DNA from: DATARH01 sp036008175
Lineage (GTDB): Bacteria; Pseudomonadota; Alphaproteobacteria; ATCC43930; CGMCC-115725
Reading direction: 5' to 3'
Length of the DNA: 64,000 nucleotides
Assembly (NCBI GenBank): GCA_036008175.1
Contig: DASYOB010000147.1
Span: forward strand, 62,001-126,000
This document shows positions 30,918 to 39,913 of the stretch, one piece after another; the stretch's first letter is position 1; every line of letters starts with the position of its first letter. Both the position numbers and the translations under genes were made by a program. The notes beneath the pieces were generated by a model that was not told the origin of the DNA, did not search any database, and saw only the letters and a list, made by a program, of their open reading frames with translations.

Positions 30918-32516
30918 ATGAGGCGTCACCTGCGAGGGCTCGCGCTCGCGAGCCCGTTGCTGCTCTCATTCTCGCTCGCTGACCCGATCCTGGCGCAGAA
31001 ACCGGGCGGCATTCTCAAAATCTCGCATTTCGACAGCCCGGCCAGCATGTCGATCCTCGAGGAGGCGACGGTCGCCGCCGAGCGGCCGATGATGGGCGTT
31101 TTCAACAACCTGGTGATGTACAAGCAAGACGTGGCGCAGGGCAGCCTGAACTCGATTGTTCCCGACCTCGCTACCAGCTGGTCATGGAACGAGGAGGGCA
31201 CCGAGCTGACCTTTCCGCTGCGGCAGGGCGTCAAATGGCATGACGGGAAACCCTTCACCGCTGCGGATGTACGGTGCACCTGGGATCTGCTGCAAGGCAA
31301 AGCGGCGGAGAAGCTGCGCCTCAACCCGCGTAAATCCTGGTACCGCAACCTCGAAGAGGTCACCGCCAACGGCGATTACGAGGTGACCTTCCGGCTGAAG
31401 CAACCGCAACCGTCGCTGCTGGCGCTGTTGGCGTCCGGCTGGTCGCCGGTCTATCCCTGCCATGTGCCGCCGGCGCAGATGCGCCAGCATCCGATCGGCA
31501 CCGGCCCGTTCAAATTCGTCGAGTTCAAGCCGAACGAGACGATCAAGCTCGCCCGCAACCCGGATTACTGGAAACCGGGCCGGCCCTACCTCGACGGCAT
31601 CGAGTATACGATCATCAAGGAGATGTCGACGCGCAACCTCGCTTTTGTCGCCGGCAAATTCGACCTGGCCTCGCCCTACGGCGTGACGGTCCCGACCTTG
31701 AAGGAGATGACCAACCAGGCACCCTGGGCGCAGTGCGAGGTGACCGCCACCAACGTCAACCGCACCATGATCATCAACCCCGACAAGCCGCCCTTCGACA
31801 ACATCGAGTTGCGCCGGGCGATGGCGTTCAGCCTCGACCGCAAGGCGTTTGTGGACATCATCACCCAGGGGCAGGGCGATATCGGCGCGACGATGCTGCC
31901 GCCGCCGGAAGGGGTCTGGGGCATGCCGCCGGAAATGCTGCAAGCCCAACCGGGTTACGGGCCAGATATTGAAAAGAACCGCGACCAAGCGCGGGCGACC
32001 ATGCAGAAGCTCGGCTACGGGCCGGACAGGCGGTTGCCGGTCACGGTATCGACCCGCAACATCCCGCCCTACCGCGACCCGGCGGCGATCCTGATCGGCC
32101 AGTTGCGCGAGATCTACTTCGATCCCCAGCTAGAACCGGTCGACACCACCAACTGGTATCCCAAGCTCCTGAAGAAGGACTACACGGTCGGGCTCAACGT
32201 CAGCGAAACCGGCGTCGACGACCCCGACCAGCAATTCTACGAGAATTACGTGTGCGGCTCGGAGCGCAACTACACCGGCTACTGCAACCCTGAAGTCGAT
32301 AAGCTGGTGGACCAGCAGTCGATGCAAGCCGACCCGGAAAAGCGCAGGAAAATCGTCTGGGAGATCGAGCGCAAGCTGATCGAGGACGTCGCCCGGCCGG
32401 TGATCTTCTACCCGCGAGGAGCGACCTGCCGGAAGCCGGAGCTGAAGGGCCTGACGATCATGGTCAACAGCATCTATAACGGTTGGCGCTTCGAGGACAT
32501 CTGGTTGAACAGGTAG
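30918..32516 (+). CDS. ABC transporter periplasmic peptide-binding protein (SBP family 5), copy 1
   Basis: A 532-residue exported solute-binding protein starting at the ATG at 30918 (AGGAG upstream). Signal peptide about residues 1-27 (RGLALASPLLLSFSLADPIL, AQ). The mature protein shows SBP family 5 marks: FPLRQGVKWHDGKPFTAADV, RQHPIGTGPFKFVEFKPNET, RNPDYWKPGRPYLDGIEYTI and DRKAFVDIITQGQG. These receptors deliver dipeptides, oligopeptides or other organic solutes to Dpp/Opp-type permeases. It is closely related to the proteins at 34162 and 62337 (all share SPASMSI near the N-terminus). An IS630-type remnant now separates it from the rest of the operon. Confidence 0.9.
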   Translation: MRRHLRGLALASPLLLSFSLADPILAQKPGGILKISHFDSPASMSILEEATVAAERPMMGVFNNLVMYKQDVAQGSLNSIVPDLATSWSWNEEGTELTFPLRQGVKWHDGKPFTAADVRCTWDLLQGKAAEKLRLNPRKSWYRNLEEVTANGDYEVTFRLKQPQPSLLALLASGWSPVYPCHVPPAQMRQHPIGTGPFKFVEFKPNETIKLARNPDYWKPGRPYLDGIEYTIIKEMSTRNLAFVAGKFDLASPYGVTVPTLKEMTNQAPWAQCEVTATNVNRTMIINPDKPPFDNIELRRAMAFSLDRKAFVDIITQGQGDIGATMLPPPEGVWGMPPEMLQAQPGYGPDIEKNRDQARATMQKLGYGPDRRLPVTVSTRNIPPYRDPAAILIGQLREIYFDPQLEPVDTTNWYPKLLKKDYTVGLNVSETGVDDPDQQFYENYVCGSERNYTGYCNPEVDKLVDQQSMQADPEKRRKIVWEIERKLIEDVARPVIFYPRGATCRKPELKGLTIMVNSIYNGWRFEDIWLNR

Positions 32517-32540
32517 ATCTGTCCCGCTAGTGCACCGACT

Positions 32541-32700
32541 CTAACGCTGCTTCCCGCACTGAATGGTGGCGATGACGCGGTCGGGGTGGGTGGTCCAAAC
32601 GAAGGACTCGGGATCGGCATTAATTTCGGCGCCGAAGCGGTTGATGGCGGCTTGCAACTCGACGATCGCGCGGAACACGCCCCGTTTGAGCCGCTGCCGG
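32541..32700 (-). pseudogene. IS630-type transposase, C-terminal fragment
   Basis: The minus strand reads SRQRLKRGVFRAIVELQAAI, then NRFGAEINADPESFVWTTHP and DRVIATIQCGKQR before a TAG at 32541-32543. This is the characteristic IS630 transposase ending (RLKRGVF, LQAAINRF, FVWT-x2-PD-x-I-IA). Homology stops near 32700 where unrelated sequence begins. Not functional. Confidence 0.7.
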
Positions 32701-32880
32701 GAAACAGGATACCCGGGTTTCGAGAGAGGGTGTTATCGGGTAACCCTAAACTCGTATCCCCCGATGAGCAGCGCCGACGCGACGCCCTAGTTTAATTGGT
32801 TACTGCCTAGGTTTTCGGCCGCATGTTCTCGCGGTCTCTGGTTAAAGACATAGAAAAAGCGCTCGGCCCGCTCCTGAGAG

Positions 32881-33837
32881 ATGCGACGTATGCAGGTGGC
32901 CGTGACGGGAGTTACTGGGTTCATCGGCAGTTCGCTTGCACGCGAACTACCACAACGCGGCTACCACGTTCGGGCTCTCGTGCGGAGGCCGTTAAAAGCG
33001 CCGCGATCCGGCTGCTACCCGATAATTATCGGCGACCTTAGGCAGCTTCATGGCTTGGAAGCGGCGTTCGCGGGCATCGATTCCGTTATTCATACGGCGG
33101 CGATCACGTCTGCAATTAGCGATGCTACGGAAGCCGATTATCAGGCCATCAACACGGAAGGCACATTGGAGCTGGCGAAGGCAGCGCAACACGCGGGAGT
33201 CTCGCGCTTCATCTTTCTATCTTCGATCAGTGCACAATCGGGTCCGACCGCAAACGTGGTATTGACGGAGGAGGTGGTCCCCGCGCCTGTAAACGCGTAC
33301 GGACGCTCGAAACTGGCGGCGGAACAAGGCCTGTCTGAACTCGCAATCGACTGGGTAGCCCTTCGTCCCGTCTCCGTCTATGGGCGGGAACCCAAGGGCA
33401 AGTTGATCCCGCTCTTGCGTCTTGCCCGTTCCCCTCTGCCTCTGCCAGTTGGCGGCCTCACGTCGCGGCGGTCGCTCTTGTTCTTGGATAACCTCATTGC
33501 CGCGATCGATCATACCTTGCGACTTCCTGGGCCGCTGCGCAGGCCACTTATCGTCTCGGATCCAGGCGCTCTATCGATCCCCGAGATTGTCACCGCAATG
33601 CGTCGGGGGTTGGGGCGGAGGCCGGGGATCATCTGGGTTCCACGACCGTTGCTCAAGCTGCTCGCCTCATTGGCCGGATATGGGGGTGATTACGATCGGT
33701 TCGCGGCGGCATCGTTGATCGCAAGTTCCGGCGCTCTTTTGCGATCGGGTTGGGTGCCTCTGGTGCGAAGCGAGGAGTGGCTCGCGGCTATGGCCGGTCA
33801 GTCAGCAGAGGGAGCGCGGGTCGCGCTGGGAGCCTGA
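32881..33837 (+). CDS. NAD(P)-dependent epimerase/dehydratase (extended SDR)
   Basis: A 318-residue extended short-chain dehydrogenase. The nucleotide-binding GVTGFIGS is at about residues 10-17, the active-site serine region is FIFLSSISAQSG, and the catalytic YGRSK (Y-x3-K) is at about residues 141-145. The C-terminal substrate domain is present (SRRSLLFLDNLIAAIDHTLR). It would modify a nucleotide sugar or a similar NDP-bound or hydroxysteroid-like substrate. It has no neighbours of that pathway. It lies between the two halves of an IS630-type transposase and its local base composition looks less GC-rich than its flanks, both of which suggest acquisition by transfer. Confidence 0.85.
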   Translation: MRRMQVAVTGVTGFIGSSLARELPQRGYHVRALVRRPLKAPRSGCYPIIIGDLRQLHGLEAAFAGIDSVIHTAAITSAISDATEADYQAINTEGTLELAKAAQHAGVSRFIFLSSISAQSGPTANVVLTEEVVPAPVNAYGRSKLAAEQGLSELAIDWVALRPVSVYGREPKGKLIPLLRLARSPLPLPVGGLTSRRSLLFLDNLIAAIDHTLRLPGPLRRPLIVSDPGALSIPEIVTAMRRGLGRRPGIIWVPRPLLKLLASLAGYGGDYDRFAAASLIASSGALLRSGWVPLVRSEEWLAAMAGQSAEGARVALGA

Positions 33838-33841
33838 GCGC

Positions 33842-33999
33842 TCGCCCGGATTGTGCCGAGCCCGACGCCGGTCAGCCGGATGATCCCGGCCCGCCGGACG
33901 TGTTTTTGCCGACTGTTGCGGTTCGCCACCGCAGCTTGGAGACGAACATGGTCGGCAGACCTCACCTCGACGACGATCCCGACCCGCGCGAGCGGGAAT
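33842..33999 (-). pseudogene. IS630-type transposase, N-terminal fragment
   Basis: The minus strand reads VGIVVEVRSADHVRLQAAVA then NRNSRQKHVRRAGIIRLTGV and GLGTIRA, the typical IS630 N-terminal pattern (L-x-A-x-VA-x-RN-x2-QKHV-x-RA-x-II-L). Homology ends near 33842 beside the epimerase stop. A GGAGG lies upstream near 34003, but no good start codon remains. The rest of 33838-34161 holds only the IS end and the promoter region of the next gene. Confidence 0.7.
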
Positions 34000-34161
34000 C
34001 CTCCGCAGGACTCGATTGTCAGATTGCATGCACTAGCTCCTGCCTCCCCCGCCGAGGGCGTGCTAGCCTTCCGCCGATTCGCACCCGCGGCACCGCCTTG
34101 TGCTGTGCCGAAGACGGGCAGCGACGGCGGTGAATGCGGTCGACTCCGTGGGAGAAAACGC

Positions 34162-35760
34162 ATGGCGGGATATGTGCGGGGATGGAGGGTGGCCGGATCG
34201 GCGCTGATGCTGTTGTGCGCGTCCGGGACGGCGCTGGCGCAAAAGCCGGGCGGGGTGCTCAAGATCCAGCACTTCGACAGCCCGGCGAGCATGTCGATCC
34301 TCGAAGAATCGACGCGCGCTTCCGAGCAACCGATGATGGCGGTGTTCAATAACCTCGTCGTGTACAAGCAGGATGTGGCGCAAAACAGTCTCGACTCGGT
34401 CGTGCCCGATCTCGCGACAGGCTGGAGCTGGAGCGAGGACGGAACCGAGCTGACCTTCCCACTGCACGAGGGCGTCAAGTGGCACGACGGCAAACCGTTT
34501 ACCGCGGCTGACGTCAAGTGCACCTGGGACCTGCTGATGGGGAGCGGCGCCGACAAGCTGCGCGTCAATCCGCGCAAGCCCTGGTACAGCAATGTCGAGG
34601 CGGTGACGACCCGGGGCGATTACGAGGTCACCTTCCATCTAAAGCGGCCGCAGCCCGCGCTGCTGGCGCTCCTTGCCTCAGGCTGGTCGCCGATCTATCC
34701 GTGCCATGTGCCGGCCCGCGAGATGCGGCAGCACCCGATCGGCACCGGGCCATTCAAATTCGTCGAGTTCAAGCCCAACGAGTACATCAGGTTGACGCGC
34801 AACCCGGATTATTGGAAGCCGGGACGGCCTTATCTCGACGGCATCGATTTCACGATCATGCGGGAGATCGCGCCGCGCAACCTGGCGTTCTTCGCCGGCA
34901 ATTTCGATGTCGGCTCGCCCTATGGCGTGACCCCGCCGACCCTGAAGGACTTCAAGGAACAGGCGCCCCAGGCGATCTGCCAGCTGACCTCCGTCAACGT
35001 CCCCCGGACGATGCTGATCAACATACACAAGCCGCCCTTCGACAATCCGGAACTGCGGCGGGCGATGACACTGGCGATCGACCGCGAGGCGTTCTCGACG
35101 ATCATCAACGGCGGCGTTCGCCATGTCGGCGCGACGATGCTGCCGCCGCCGAACGGCGTATGGGGCATGCCGGAGGAGATGCTGAAAACGCTGCCCGGCT
35201 ACGACCCCGACGTCGCGAAAAATCGCGCGGAAGCACGCAAGATCATGGAAAAGCTGGGCTACGGCCCGGACAAGCCGCTGGCCACCAAGATCTCGACGCG
35301 CGACATTCCCTCATGGCGGCAGCCGGCCGTGCTGCTCAATTCGCAGCTGAAGGAGATCTACATCGACGCTGAGCTCGACATCGTCGACACGACGCAATGG
35401 TACCCGAAGGTGGCGCGCAGGGATTACGCGATCGGCGCGGTGCCGATGGAGACCGGGGTCGATGACCCGGATCAGATGTTCTACGAGAACTTTTACACCG
35501 GCGCGCTACGAAACTATGCCGGCTACAGCGATCCCGAATTCGACAAGCTGGTTGATCAGCAGTCGATGGAACCGGATCCGGAAAAGCGCAAGCAGACCGT
35601 CTGGCAGCTCGAGCGCAAACTGGCGGATGCCGCGGTTCGGCCAGTGCTGTTCTTTCCGGTCGGCGCCAGTTGCCAGCAGCCCTGGGTGAAGGGGCTGACG
35701 ATCATGATCAACAGCATCTACAACGGTTGGCGCATGGAGGATGTTTGGCTCGACAAATAA
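34162..35760 (+). CDS. ABC transporter periplasmic peptide-binding protein (SBP family 5), copy 2
   Basis: A 532-residue paralogue of the 30918 protein with the same length. The ATG at 34162 is preceded by GGGAGA; the open frame extends left without protein-like sequence. Signal peptide about residues 1-26 (AGSALMLLCASGTALAQ). The family marks FPLHEGVKWHDGKPFTAADV, RQHPIGTGPFKFVEFKPNEY and TRNPDYWKPGRPYLDGIDFT are intact. It directly precedes the permease genes (110-base gap), so it is probably the receptor used by this transporter, with copy 1 giving a second specificity. Confidence 0.9.
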   Translation: MAGYVRGWRVAGSALMLLCASGTALAQKPGGVLKIQHFDSPASMSILEESTRASEQPMMAVFNNLVVYKQDVAQNSLDSVVPDLATGWSWSEDGTELTFPLHEGVKWHDGKPFTAADVKCTWDLLMGSGADKLRVNPRKPWYSNVEAVTTRGDYEVTFHLKRPQPALLALLASGWSPIYPCHVPAREMRQHPIGTGPFKFVEFKPNEYIRLTRNPDYWKPGRPYLDGIDFTIMREIAPRNLAFFAGNFDVGSPYGVTPPTLKDFKEQAPQAICQLTSVNVPRTMLINIHKPPFDNPELRRAMTLAIDREAFSTIINGGVRHVGATMLPPPNGVWGMPEEMLKTLPGYDPDVAKNRAEARKIMEKLGYGPDKPLATKISTRDIPSWRQPAVLLNSQLKEIYIDAELDIVDTTQWYPKVARRDYAIGAVPMETGVDDPDQMFYENFYTGALRNYAGYSDPEFDKLVDQQSMEPDPEKRKQTVWQLERKLADAAVRPVLFFPVGASCQQPWVKGLTIMINSIYNGWRMEDVWLDK

Positions 35761-35870
35761 GCCGCTGTAACCCTTTGTGGCGATTCGACCAAGGCCTGCG
35801 AACCTGCTAGCTTCCGTGGCGGCGCACGGCCCTCGCGAAGCGAGGCGTGACCAAATTCGGGAGGGCGCCG

Positions 35871-36818
35871 TTGGGAGCCTATCTGGTGCGGCGTTTCGGC
35901 CTGATGCTGGTGACGCTGTTCGGCATCTCCGTCATAATTTTCGTGCTGTTGCGGCTGACCCCCGGCAACATTGCCGACATCCTGTTCGATGCTGGCGGTT
36001 TCGTCGACCCGGCGGACAAGGCGCGCATCGAGGCCGATCTCGGTCTCGATAAGTCGATCCCGGTGCAGTACGCGGCGTGGATTGGCGGTCTGCTGCAGGG
36101 CGACCTCGGTATGTCGTACCAGACCGAGAAGCCGGCGCTCGAGGAGATCGCGCCGCGCATCCCAATTACCGCGCGTCTCGCCGTCCTGGCGCTGTCGTTT
36201 GCCGTGCTGTTCGGCGTGCCGCTCGGCGTGATCAGCGCGGTCAAGCAGAACACGAAGCTCGATTATCTGCTGCGGATCATAAGCCTGTCGGGGCTGTCGA
36301 TGCCGGCGTTTTGGCTCGGCCTCCTGATCCTGATGGGCTTTGTCGCCTATTTCGGCACGATCCCGATCTACAGCGACGAGCCGGTCGGGTTCTGGAACAC
36401 GCTGCTGATGTACAGCGTGCCGGCCGCGGCGGTCGGCTTCCGCAGCTCGGCGCTGATGATGCGGCTCACCCGCTCTTCGATGCTCGAAGTATTGCGTCAG
36501 GACTACATCCGCACGGCGCGCTCGAAAGGCGCCTCGGAAACCAAGATCAATTATTACCACGCGCTGAAGAACGCGATGCTTCCGGTCGTCACGGTGATCG
36601 GCATCGAGGCGGCGTTTCTGCTAGGCGGGTTGATCGTCACCGAGACCGTGTTCAACATCCCCGGGGTCGCGCGCTTCCTGGTCGAGGCGATCCGCTGGCG
36701 CGATTATCCGATGGTGCAGAATTTGGTGATGTTCATCGCGATCGTGGTGGTGACGATCAATTTCATTGTCGACATGCTGTATGCGGCGCTCGATCCACGG
36801 ATCAAATACGGCGATTAG
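35871..36818 (+). CDS. Dpp/Opp-type ABC permease 1 (DppB-like)
   Basis: About 315 residues with six membrane segments, the first at LMLVTLFGISVIIFVLLRLT, followed by PGNIADILF, typical of the DppB branch. The cytoplasmic EAA loop (RTARSKGASETKINYYHALK) contacts the ATPases. GGGAGG 6 bases before the TTG at 35871 favours that start; a GTG at 35847 is an alternative giving 323 residues. It is followed 35 bases later by the second permease. Confidence 0.88.
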   Translation: MGAYLVRRFGLMLVTLFGISVIIFVLLRLTPGNIADILFDAGGFVDPADKARIEADLGLDKSIPVQYAAWIGGLLQGDLGMSYQTEKPALEEIAPRIPITARLAVLALSFAVLFGVPLGVISAVKQNTKLDYLLRIISLSGLSMPAFWLGLLILMGFVAYFGTIPIYSDEPVGFWNTLLMYSVPAAAVGFRSSALMMRLTRSSMLEVLRQDYIRTARSKGASETKINYYHALKNAMLPVVTVIGIEAAFLLGGLIVTETVFNIPGVARFLVEAIRWRDYPMVQNLVMFIAIVVVTINFIVDMLYAALDPRIKYGD

Positions 36819-36853
36819 CGCGAGATGCGGTTTTACGATCGGGAGATCGGCCT

Positions 36854-37747
36854 GTGAGCACGATCGATTTCAACGTCGAGTTGGCCGCCGCAGGGGCAAA
36901 CGTCAGAGGCCGCTGGGGCGCGGTCCGTTTTTTCATGCGCCGCTATCCCTTGGGTTCGATCGGCGCGTTGATCATGGGCCTGTTCGTCTTCGCCGCGGTC
37001 TTCGCGCCGTTCATCACCTATTACGACCCGCTGTCGACGAATGCCTCTCAGTCGCTGGCGCGCCCCAGCCTCACCCACTGGCTCGGCTGCGACTTCATGG
37101 GCCGCGATGTCTACAGCCGCATCATCTACGGCGCGCGCATCTCGCTCGAAGTCGGCATCGGCTCGATGCTGCTCGGCTCCGGCATCGGGGTCACTGTCGG
37201 CCTTTTGTCCGGCTACCTGCTCGGCTGGTTCGACCTGATCACCCAGCGCTTGCTCGAGATGATGCAGTCGCTGCCGCTGCTCGTCATGGCGCTGATCATG
37301 GCGGCGGCGCTCGGGCCGTCGCTGCAGAATACGATCGTCGCGATCGCGATCCCGCTGGTCCCCTATGTCGCGCGCGTCATCCGCTCGAGCACGCTGAGCC
37401 TGCGCGAGCAGCCCTTTGTCGAGGCCGCGAAGGCGATCGGCATGTCAGAGACGCGCATCGCGATCCGCCATGTTCTGCCGAACACGCTATCACCGCTGAT
37501 CGTACTGGCGACCGCCCAACTCGGCTCGGCGATCCTGGTCGAGGCGACGCTGTCGTTTCTCGGCCTCGGCGTCCCCGAGCCGCACCCCTCCTGGGGCCGG
37601 ATGCTGTCGGAATCGGCCGCCGAATACGTCCGCACCGCGCCCTGGCTGGTGATCTTCCCGGGGCTGGCGATCAGCCTCGTGGTGTTCGGCACCAATCTGC
37701 TCGGCGACGCCTTGCGCGATTTGCTCGATCCGCGGCAACGTAGCTGA
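36854..37747 (+). CDS. Dpp/Opp-type ABC permease 2 (DppC-like)
   Basis: A 297-residue inner membrane permease starting at the GTG at 36854 (GGGAGA about 8 bases upstream). An N-terminal soluble stretch precedes the first helix (LGSIGALIMGLFVFAAVFAP) and the DppC-type HWLGCDFMGRDVYSRIIYGA motif. The EAA loop is FVEAAKAIGMSETRIAIRHV. The C-terminal part is PSWGRMLSESAAEYVRTAPW. It pairs with the DppB-like gene to form the transmembrane channel. Confidence 0.88.
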   Translation: MSTIDFNVELAAAGANVRGRWGAVRFFMRRYPLGSIGALIMGLFVFAAVFAPFITYYDPLSTNASQSLARPSLTHWLGCDFMGRDVYSRIIYGARISLEVGIGSMLLGSGIGVTVGLLSGYLLGWFDLITQRLLEMMQSLPLLVMALIMAAALGPSLQNTIVAIAIPLVPYVARVIRSSTLSLREQPFVEAAKAIGMSETRIAIRHVLPNTLSPLIVLATAQLGSAILVEATLSFLGLGVPEPHPSWGRMLSESAAEYVRTAPWLVIFPGLAISLVVFGTNLLGDALRDLLDPRQRS

Positions 37748-37785
37748 CGGCAAACGTCAGCGAGCGCATTCGGGAGGCGTCTGAT

Positions 37786-38850
37786 TTGTCGATAGCGAGC
37801 GAACATAAGCCCGCCGACTACACGCCGTTGACGCGGCCGGGCCACAACGCCGAAACGGTGCTCGAGGTCGAGGCGCTGCGCACCTACCTCTTTACCCGGC
37901 TCGGCGTGGTGAAGGCGGTCGACGACGTCTCCTTCGCGATTGGGCGCGCCGAGACCCTCGCCATCGTCGGCGAAAGCGGCTGCGGCAAGACGATGACCGC
38001 GCTGTCGCTGCTGCGTCTCGTGCCGAACCCGCCGGGCCGCATCGTCAGCGGCTCGATCAAGCTCGACGGCAAGGATCTGGTGGCGCTCTCCGAGCCGGAG
38101 ATGCGCGATATCCGCGGCAACGAGATCTCGATGATCTTTCAGGAGCCGATGACCTCGCTGAACCCGGTCATGACCATCGGCGCTCAGATCACCGAGACGT
38201 TGCGGTTGCACCAGGATCTGTCGAAATCCGCGGCGATGGAGAAGACCATCGAGATGCTGCGGCTGGTGAAGATCCCCGAGCCGGCGCAGCGGGCCAAGGA
38301 ATACCCGCACCAGCTTTCCGGCGGCATGCGCCAGCGCGCGATGATCGCGATGGCGCTCGCCTGCAATCCGCGCGTCTTGATCGCCGACGAGCCGACAACC
38401 GCGCTCGACGTAACGATCCAGGCGCAAATCCTCGACCTGATCCTCGACCTGCAGAAAAAGCTCGGCACCGCGGTGGTGCTGATCACCCACGACCTAGCCG
38501 TCGTCGCCGAGACGGCGCAGCGCGTCATCGTCATGTATGCCGGCAAGAAGGTCGAGGAGGCCGATGTCGAGGAGCTGTTCGAAGCGCCGCTGCACCCCTA
38601 CACGCACGGCCTCCTGGCCTCGATCCCGCACCTCGCGATCATCGGCGGCGAGACGCCCGTGGCAGCGAACGGGCGGCTCAAGGAAATCCCCGGCATGGTG
38701 CCGGCCTTGACCAACCTGCCGCCGGGTTGCGTTTTCGCACCGCGCTGTCCCTATGCCGACGAGCAGTGCCGGTCCTTCTACCCGCCCTACGAGCAGAAGC
38801 GCCCCGGCCATTGGGCGGCCTGCTGGCATTCGGAGAAGCTTTATGGCTGA
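37786..38850 (+). CDS. Dpp/Opp-type ABC ATP-binding protein 1 (DppD-like)
   Basis: A 354-residue ATPase starting at a TTG at 37786 preceded by GGGAGG. Walker A GESGCGKT is at about residues 63-70, the Q-loop is MIFQEPMTSLNPVMTIG, the signature LSGGMRQRAMIAMAL, Walker B VLIADEPTTALDV, and the H-loop LITHDLAVV. The C-terminal oligopeptide/dipeptide domain (PPGCVFAPRCPYADEQC) is present. The gene overlaps the next ATPase start by 8 bases. Confidence 0.92.
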   Translation: MSIASEHKPADYTPLTRPGHNAETVLEVEALRTYLFTRLGVVKAVDDVSFAIGRAETLAIVGESGCGKTMTALSLLRLVPNPPGRIVSGSIKLDGKDLVALSEPEMRDIRGNEISMIFQEPMTSLNPVMTIGAQITETLRLHQDLSKSAAMEKTIEMLRLVKIPEPAQRAKEYPHQLSGGMRQRAMIAMALACNPRVLIADEPTTALDVTIQAQILDLILDLQKKLGTAVVLITHDLAVVAETAQRVIVMYAGKKVEEADVEELFEAPLHPYTHGLLASIPHLAIIGGETPVAANGRLKEIPGMVPALTNLPPGCVFAPRCPYADEQCRSFYPPYEQKRPGHWAACWHSEKLYG

Positions 38851-39880
38851 TGTCGCAGTGCACGAGGCCGCCGGGAGCGCCCCCGCCCCGAACCGCCGCG
38901 CTCTGCCCGGCAATGGCGCGCCGGTACTCGATGTCGTCCATCTAAAGAAGCATTTTCCGGTCAAGAAGGGCATCCTGCGCCGTACGGTCGGCCAGGTGTA
39001 CGCGGTCGACGACGTCACCTTTTCGATCGGCGAGGGCGAGACCCTGGGCCTCGTCGGCGAGAGCGGTTGCGGCAAGTCGACCGTCGCCCGCACCGTGCTG
39101 CGCCTCATAGAACCGACCGACGGCTCGATCCTGCTCGATGGCCGCGATGTCACTCGACTCGGCAAGACCGAGATGCGGCCTTACCGCAGGCAGATGCAGA
39201 TCATCTTTCAGGACCCGTTCTCCTCGCTCAACCCGCGCATGTCGGCCGGCGACATCGTCGGCGAGCCGCTGCAGGTGCACGACATCGCCCGCGGCAAGGA
39301 GAAGGAGCGGCTGACAGCGGAAATCTTCGACCAGGTCGGGCTGCGGCGCAGCCAGATGAAAAGCTTCCCGCACGAATTCTCCGGCGGGCAGCGCCAGCGC
39401 ATCTCGATCGCTCGCGCGCTGTCGCTCAATCCGAAGCTGATCGTCGCCGACGAGCCGGTCTCGGCGCTCGACGTGTCGATCCAGGCGCAGGTCATCAATC
39501 TGATGATGGATCTGCAGCGCGAGAAGCGGCTCTCGTATCTGTTCATCGCGCACGATCTCGCCGTCGTCGAGCACATCAGCCACCGCATCGCGGTCATGTA
39601 TCTCGGCAAGATTGTCGAATACGCCGACAAGCAGACGCTGTTCACCAACCCGCGGCACCCGTACACGGAGGCGCTGCTATCGGCGGTGCCGGTGCCCAAT
39701 CCGAAATTGAAGCGCGCAAAACGGCTGTTGCAGGGCGACGTGCCGAGCCCGATCAACCCGCCGCCGGGCTGCGCCTTCCACACCCGTTGCCCCTATGCCG
39801 AGGCGCGCTGCAAGGTGGAGGCACCGGTGCTGCGCGAGACCGCCCCGGGCCACGGCGTCTCCTGTCACCTGGTGAATTGA
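38843..39880 (+). CDS. Dpp/Opp-type ABC ATP-binding protein 2 (DppF-like)
   Basis: A 345-residue ATPase beginning at the ATG at 38843 within the end of the preceding gene. Walker A GESGCGKST, Q-loop IIFQDPFSSLNPRMSAG, signature FSGGQRQRISIARAL, Walker B LIVADEPVSALDV and H-loop FIAHDLAVVEHI are intact, and the C-terminal PPPGCAFHTRCPYAEARC completes the DppF type. Two different ATPases, two permeases and two receptors make a complete importer. Confidence 0.92.
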   Translation: MADVAVHEAAGSAPAPNRRALPGNGAPVLDVVHLKKHFPVKKGILRRTVGQVYAVDDVTFSIGEGETLGLVGESGCGKSTVARTVLRLIEPTDGSILLDGRDVTRLGKTEMRPYRRQMQIIFQDPFSSLNPRMSAGDIVGEPLQVHDIARGKEKERLTAEIFDQVGLRRSQMKSFPHEFSGGQRQRISIARALSLNPKLIVADEPVSALDVSIQAQVINLMMDLQREKRLSYLFIAHDLAVVEHISHRIAVMYLGKIVEYADKQTLFTNPRHPYTEALLSAVPVPNPKLKRAKRLLQGDVPSPINPPPGCAFHTRCPYAEARCKVEAPVLRETAPGHGVSCHLVN

Positions 39881-39913
39881 GGCGGGAGTCTCCCAGCGCG
39901 GCCGATGTGACCG

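Larger units (their letters stand above)
32528..34035. mobile_element. IS630-family remnant split by an epimerase-carrying segment
   Basis: The ends are CTAGTGCA (32527-32534) and TGCACTAG (34029-34036), inverted and each containing the TA that IS630 elements duplicate. Further inward the two ends still match at about 14 of 22 positions. Inside, on the minus strand, lie a C-terminal and an N-terminal fragment of one IS630-type transposase with about 240 central residues missing, and between them the epimerase gene on the plus strand. The remnant begins 11 bases after the copy 1 binding-protein stop. Confidence 0.65.

Noticed and set aside
32563..32795. Two short plus-strand frames after the first binding-protein gene
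   Set aside because: They are antisense to the recognisable C-terminal fragment of an IS630-type transposase and have no similarity or ribosome site.
33853..34161. Upstream in-frame extension of the copy 2 binding-protein gene
   Set aside because: The extension is antisense to the IS630 N-terminal fragment, and the true start at 34162 has a ribosome site and begins a signal peptide.
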